In this document: positions 58,598 through 64,000 of the stretch, piece by piece
Layout: every line of letters starts with the position of its first letter
Position numbering within the stretch: position 1 is the first letter of the stretch
Assembly (NCBI GenBank): GCA_028023455.1
Contig: JAQFVV010012512.1
Span: 660,413-724,412, forward strand
DNA: 64,000 bases
Source of the DNA: Epiperipatus broadwayi
Taxonomy: Eukaryota; Onychophora; Udeonychophora; Euonychophora; Peripatidae
Direction of reading: 5' to 3'
Translations under genes and position numbers: made by a program
The notes under the pieces: generated by a model
The model's database searches: none
The model's input: the letters and a program-made list of their open reading frames with translations, nothing else
What the model was told of the DNA's origin: nothing

Positions 58598-58707
58598 GAT
58601 CGGGCAGAATATGGGAAGATTTAGAGGGGGGAATGGAAAATAAAGTGGCTAACAGGTTTATCTGGGCATAGTTGCTGAGATATTCTTGACTTCATTTAAG
58701 GAGAAGC

Positions 58708-58738
58708 CAAATACATCACATCACATCACATCACATGT
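58708..58738 (+). repeat. (CATCA)n tail of the LINE
   Basis: About five CATCA units form the 3' end, then TGTGAATTG. Short tandem repeats in place of poly(A) are known for several LINE clades. Confidence 0.85.
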
Positions 58739-58740
58739 GA

Positions 58741-58916
58741 ATTGTATATCTTGAGGGGTCTCAATGGAGATGAAGGCCGGTTTGATAAATATTTAAACAT
58801 AGTTATTAATAGTTGTTTAATTCAATCTTGTTTGATTGATTATTTATTTATGTATTTTAACAACAAAATGGACAAAAAATTATATTGGTTATTTGACCAT
58901 TATAGTGATACATCTA

Positions 58917-58959
<43 letters not shown>

Positions 58960-60120
58960 GCAAACAAGCAAATAATTCTGTATGGATTTAGAAAAAAATT
59001 AAAGAATCAATGATTCTATAATTTAAATTTAAAAGTGTTGATAATAAGTTAATCAACAATCAAAAGTGACCTGTTAAAAAAATGACATTATGTTTTAAAA
59101 GAAAAAAAGTTGATAGTATTTATTTCTTTTAAGAAACTAATCGATAAAGAGTGGAACTTACTATAAAATAAGAAAAGCAATTTATACATTTTCAACAAAG
59201 ACTAAATGTGAAAATAACTTTTATTATCATAACAAGGATGTAAATGTTATATATATTCAAAATGAAAATTGTAATTATAAAATTAAGGTTTTTTTGTTTT
59301 TTTTTGACAAAATTAAGTTTGTTTTGTTAAGAATCTGTGCAATTCGATATATGTGTTTTAGTAAACCTAATATAGGTATAAGTCTTATTAAAAATATAAG
59401 TTAAAAAGTTTAACCATTTATTATTTTTATGTAAAAGTTAAATATGTTCAGAAATTTCATGTGCACACGTGGATGGGTGCGTATATTGTCAATTATGTAA
59501 AAAATAGTCATTTTTGGTCATTATTGAATATCAATTGAAATGCATTTCTTGTATATTAGAAATCACGTGTATATTAGAAATTGCATGTTTGTGCACACAT
59601 ATATGTAAATCAATGTAATAATTTGAATATTGAATGATGATTACGTAAATCACATATGTAATTTTTTTTATTGTACAAGACTTAATTTTAATTTATAGCA
59701 AGAAAAACCTTCATTTTTTATTGTTAGTAATAAACTTATTTAATTGTTAAAATTGTATTGCATAATCTCTTGGTCACATACAATAATAGAGCTTATGTTC
59801 TCTGAGCTAGATTCATGCACGGGATGAATATATGGATGAGGATGTGTATTTAGTGCTTTGGGGCATCCAGAGATTATCAATCATCATCCTGGTCGGCACA
59901 AAAGAGGATACTCTTTAAAACCCATGCACTATATTTTATTTTAGTTTAGACTTGTTAAAAAAATTTAAGTTTATAGTTGGCCAAAACAAGTTGCCATAGC
60001 ATTGACGATCAGCATGTTTTAATATCCCAGCATTATTGTTTAGATTTTTCCAGTTATGTATTCTGATAGATTCACACTTAGTTTTGTGCCTTCAAATTAA
60101 TGGTTAAATAATTGTCCAAG
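58741..60120. other. AT-rich spacer
   Basis: Contains a (TC)n(TA)n tract at 58916-58961 and short unrecognised ORFs. No gene seen. Confidence 0.5.
58916..58961. repeat. compound (TC)n(TA)n microsatellite
   Basis: About 10 TC units followed by about 11 TA units. Confidence 0.93.
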
Positions 60121-60255
60121 CTGGCAAAGGCTCAATTGGTAGCCTGGTCTACAGAAGACACATTTCCAATCCAGTCACAAGGTTGACTGTTAATTTATAT
60201 TTTTATTGTTCAAACCCAGCCACAAGATGGACTGTTGATTTATTGTACTGATTTG
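60120..60255 (+). repeat. ~46-bp duplicated block, possibly SINE-like
   Basis: CCAGTCACAAGGTTGACTGT (60171) and CCAGCCACAAGATGGACTGT (60217) are tandem relatives. GGCTCAATTGGTAG upstream (60129) looks like a tRNA A box and TTCAAACCC (60209) like a B box, so a SINE is possible but weakly supported. Confidence 0.3.
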
Positions 60256-61448
60256 TTTATTCCCATCAATGATGATAATGGATGATTTTTTTAAACTTTA
60301 TAATGCTGGTTAATATATGATTAATTATGCATTTAGTTGCTCTTTTGATCTCAATGCTCACAGAAATTTTGATTTCATGCTCCCTTAAATATTTTTTACT
60401 TAAATATACTTTTTGTAAATATTTCATTTTAAATGGACTGGGAGTGATGATGATTTTTCCATCAACCAGTTCAAACCCATTTTTTACTATACCCCCATCC
60501 AGTTACAATATATTGTAATGGTCAGACTTTTACATTCAAGCAAAAAATCCAAAATTTTGGCAAATTATATCAAGGCTGATCTATATGAGGAATTGGGACC
60601 TCAAATCCGATCACACCTCAGCTCCTCCACCAACCCTCCATGACTTACTACCCTATGAATGACATATATGAGGCTACACTCAGAATTTTTTAGCTTGCAT
60701 GTCGGCAGTAGTAAAGGGTGGAGCAAGGGACTCGGAGAATATTAACTAAATTACGAATATTCCAACACACACATACCTATGGCTGGCTAGATAAAGCATA
60801 TATTAATAATTAATACTATATTAGAGTATATTTTGACTAAGATTTGGGGATGGATTATGGATGATATGCAACACAGTGGTTATAATTTTAATATATTTTA
60901 ATTAATAACTATAAATAAAATAAACAGGATACATTGAACAACACATGCAGGTGTAACAATGATGAGCAAGATTGAATATGGTATCTCATCTGATGCACAA
61001 TTTGTCAAACAAGTTTATTACAATTTTAATAATCTCATGACAATAATAAAAATAAGCTAAACATAATAGCTTAACAAATATAGTTAGGTTTTCAGAGTGG
61101 AGATTTGTGTCTGTATGCTAAAGAGCAACATTACATACATATGGGAGAGCCACTAATCATCGCACCCCTCCAAATTTATTCATAAAATCAATCTCCATTC
61201 TGAATTGTGTATAGCATAAATTATAAAATAAATATATATAAAACAAATAAAAAAGGCATGGCCCCAGATTAGTGAGTAACATAATAATAACTGAATAAGT
61301 TATTATTTATCAAGCATTTAGAGTTTTAGAAAGAAATAGGCAAGTTTACAGATATTAGTTTTAGCAGAAATTTTTAAATCATATTTTACAGTTTAAATCA
61401 GTTTTTAATTATTTAAAAAAATTCTTTATTTTTAAAAATTTGTGCACA
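60256..61448. other. AT-rich spacer, no gene seen
   Basis: A patch richer in GC (60580-60740) has no ORF. Nothing recognised. Confidence 0.45.
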
Positions 61449-61694
61449 TTATAGATTAGTAGCTAGCTTAACTTTTAGATACATTTTTAGAATTATTTTT
61501 GAAGAGCTCTGTGGGAAAAAATTGTTACAGCATATACATTGTTGAGGCTTCTGTAATTGATCACCATCAATCTTGGCTGGGCTGATCCATTTCTGATGTC
61601 TTCTTGGCAGTTTAACTGATGTTCCCCATTCTTCTATTTCCACAGAACAATCTCTCAAAAGGAGAGCCAGCAAAAGATAGGCATTAGCAGACAA
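61449..61694 (-). CDS. unknown 81-aa ORF
   Basis: The minus-strand frame includes CSVEIEEWGTSVKLPRRHQK and QCICCNNFF. Composition is less AT-driven than neighbours, and it has a CxCC motif. No family recognised. It may be an exon-like fragment or chance. Confidence 0.2.
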   Translation of the reverse strand: MSANAYLLLALLLRDCSVEIEEWGTSVKLPRRHQKWISPAKIDGDQLQKPQQCICCNNFFPQSSSKIILKMYLKVKLATNL

Positions 61695-62515
61695 ACTCCA
61701 TTTTTAGCCAGTCATAGTGACTGGCCACAAATACTATATCAAATATTATTTAAAAAATGAACAAAGTGCGCAACATGAATCAAATGAACTGAAGTGAACC
61801 CCCCTACCCCTTAGCAAACATTAAAGTTATTTATACCAGGAAAATTGGTAATTTGAGTGTCATGTTTACCATATTTTACAAAGTTTCATCAATAATTTAA
61901 AAAAAATCCACATAAAATGAAACCTTCTCTCAAATTATTGGATAAAACGATATTGGTTAAACAGGTCACTCTTTGTTCTTAGTTTTTATTTTTAAAAGAA
62001 ATTAAAATTTTGATTCCTAATTGGTTATGGTTTTCTAAGAAATTATATCTTTTTATAAAAACAGCTAACTTTTTTTAAAAGAGTTTAAGTTCTTAAATAT
62101 TTTCTTATATATGTGTGTGGGACTACCACAGAAAATGAATTTTATATAGAAATTTATTTAAATAAAGAGTTTTAACTGAAAATAATAATTTAAATTAATT
62201 TAAGAGTTATAATGCTTTTAAATCTATTGTATTATGGCTTCTTTTGCATATATATGTAGGTAATTACACACATATAACAATGTTTATACAACTTAATCTA
62301 AATTATATCCTTTTATAAATATGTATACATTAAACACATGCAAACATTAATATGGGTATTAGATGTGTGAAAATATACAAATACACACACATAAACATAT
62401 TAATTAAATTATTAGAAGCTTATATATGTGAACTGGGATGGGTTTGAATTAGGGAAAAATACTACTATGCAACATAGTAGGGGAAACAGGATGATGGCTA
62501 AATAATACCATTTCA
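61695..62515. other. AT-rich spacer, no gene seen
   Basis: Nothing recognised. Confidence 0.45.
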
Positions 62516-62535
62516 ATATATATATATATATATAG

Positions 62536-62571
<36 letters not shown>
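62516..62571. repeat. (TA)n microsatellite
   Basis: Two TA runs separated by GAATA. Confidence 0.93.
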
Positions 62572-62575
<4 letters not shown>

Positions 62576-64000
62576 TGCTATTATTATTCTTTTATTTTAT
62601 ATAAATATTGAAGCAACATTGCCAAGCTCAGGAGGTCATTATATTATATTTCCAACATTTCTAGAAGAATAAACAGTGCTTGATCTGATACTTAAAAAAT
62701 AAATTTTCACACCCCTTCCAAACTAAATTGTCTAATCAACAATTCTGAGGAACAACTCTATTCTGAACAAACTTCTCAAACCATATACATGATTTTTTGC
62801 AATCATGTTAATTGCTATACAGTTTATTTTCAGTGAATCTGATGCTAGTCTGGCAATCAAACCCTCCCAAAATAAATATCTATATAAAAAAGCCCAAAAC
62901 AATTTCAACTGCAAAATCTATATTTCTGAACCATGAAAACCAACATGCCCACACATTTGAACATACTCTATTAACAGTCATATGCTTAAAAAAATAATAC
63001 AAAGTGTAAAAAAAGACTGTCACATTGCAAATAACACCATTGCCATCAACAAAAGAGAATCCTGTTCCCCCCCTCTCTAAAATGTGACCTATGTATACCA
63101 ATAAATTTATATATAATTTATATAACATTTATATCAGATTCCTTGTCTAGACAATGCAGATGCATCATTATGGTTATATCACTTATAAGATATTAAAACC
63201 ATGCTTAGCGGATTGCATTCAGTGCATATATATTCCAACCTGAGGCAGTTCGTATATCTCACTTCCTAATAAACAATTTTCAAGCTTTTTTATCTAGCAC
63301 CTCCAAACACATATCTAAATATCAAATATTTTGTATTATATTTGTTATCTGATATATGAATAATTTAAAGTATAATCAAGCAGTTTGCATTTTTCTTTGC
63401 TGTTATCTTATGAGGCACGTGTATTCAAATATTCCACCATACATAAATCCATATAATCACTTCTTTACATATTTTAACATTAAAATTTACTTAATCTGAG
63501 AATCTGTTTTCATCTAAGAAAACCTCTAATAATCATTAACGATGCCTGATTATTACTTGTTGTCTATGGGGCAAGTATAGAGACGTGCAGATGTCGACTA
63601 TTTATTTTTAACCCACACATTTTATTTATCTTAATCTTCTTACGTGAAAAATTTATGGATATGTCAAATGCATATTTAGAAATATATTTTATCTCATTTA
63701 TTTGATATTTCAATTTTATGCATTGGCAAAACTCCTTGAGTAATCCTCCTTAAACTGAACTGATTCTTGCAATAAATGTCTTGTTCTTACCGTTTCAAAT
63801 AACATTCCTTTTATATTATTTATGCTCCACAAAAATAATTGAACGATAAGAAAAGCGATTTTGTTATTACTTGAATGCTTTTATTTTTAATAACTAAAGT
63901 TTTAATTTGATTTTAATACTTTTCATGCAGATCTAACATTTATTGTGAAATACTTTTGCTTAAATGAGCTCAATGGTAAAATCATTATTTAATATAAATG
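62572..64000. other. spacer, no gene established
   Basis: 62600-63260 is less AT-rich than its surroundings and has overlapping 60-82-codon ORFs on both strands (for example 62880-63128 minus) without a known motif. Nothing is recognised from 63260 to the window end. Confidence 0.4.

Larger units (their letters stand above)
55691..58740 (+). mobile_element. young LINE, 5'-truncated, nearly intact coding
   Basis: About 3 kb with endonuclease, RT and C-terminal domains in three frames that join through three small indels (near 56.21, 57.39 and 57.65 kb) and have almost no other stops. It ends in a short CATCA-type repeat. The 5' part of the endonuclease is missing. The RT has LDGWA, NNYRPIAV, GGFR and GLRQGCPMSP blocks like LINEs known from ticks and other invertebrates; the clade call is from memory of the motif style. 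Codon use is strongly A/T-ending, like the rest of the window. Confidence 0.9.

Noticed and set aside
61449-63128. Host gene exons at the right end
   Set aside because: Only short ORFs without motifs or convincing splice structure. Mild GC elevation alone is not enough.

Overview
This window is AT-rich nuclear DNA from an animal, most likely an invertebrate. The evidence is long TA and TAA/TTA microsatellites and dense remains of Ty3/gypsy LTR elements, several non-LTR (LINE) lineages and GIY-YIG-type Penelope-like elements (PLEs). tRNA-derived SINE-like pieces are also present, and no convincing host gene was seen. I cannot name the species. Almost every ORF longer than 100 aa is retroelement-derived or low-complexity.

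Layout. 69-11066: a decayed Ty3/gypsy element with unusually long (about 2.9 kb) LTRs and a broken gag-pro-pol. 11.1-20.5 kb: spacer with palindromic insertions at 12.5, 13.2-14.2 and 17.6-18.2 kb, a LINE 3' fragment on the minus strand (15.2-16.3 kb) and microsatellites. 20.5-24.7 kb: mostly featureless AT-rich DNA. 24.7-28.2 kb: a decayed minus-strand LTR-element gag region, split by a tandem-plus-inverted repeat insertion with a 14-bp target-site duplication (TSD). 28.6-29.2 kb: a palindromic dimer with a 12-bp TSD and hammerhead-like motifs. 29.5-31.1 kb: PLE and LINE fragments. 31.5-32.0 kb: a 35-bp minisatellite. 35191-40434: a complete Ty3/gypsy (Mag-like) provirus-type element with the perfect TSD CCATA. 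40.9-44.2 kb: an inverted pair of PLE copies. 44449-46021: a 1.57-kb non-coding LTR element (TRIM/LARD type) with the perfect TSD GTTTC. 49.7-50.6 kb: a TTA microsatellite and a 410-bp-period dimer with a hammerhead-like motif. 51.9-55.5 kb: an RTE-like fragment, then an inverted PLE pair whose GIY-YIG domain is split by a palindrome. 55.7-58.7 kb: a young, nearly intact LINE with endonuclease, RT and C-terminal zinc-knuckle regions. 58.7-64 kb: AT-rich spacer.

How the parts relate. The Mag-like element and the short non-coding LTR element have near-identical polypurine tracts and similar primer sites, so the first family may have mobilised the second. The most interesting pattern is a set of palindromic or tandem-plus-inverted insertions with 10-14 bp TSDs (12.5, 13.2, 25.0 and 28.6 kb). 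Those TSDs are long for MITEs and fit target-primed reverse transcription, and PLEs in the window show the same inverted or tandem architecture. Two of these repeat families carry a hammerhead-ribozyme-like core (CTGATGA, a hairpin, then GAAA, closed by a complementary outer stem). The proposal is small ribozyme-bearing retroposons of retrozyme/PLE type. Ribozyme activity is inferred from sequence and has not been shown.
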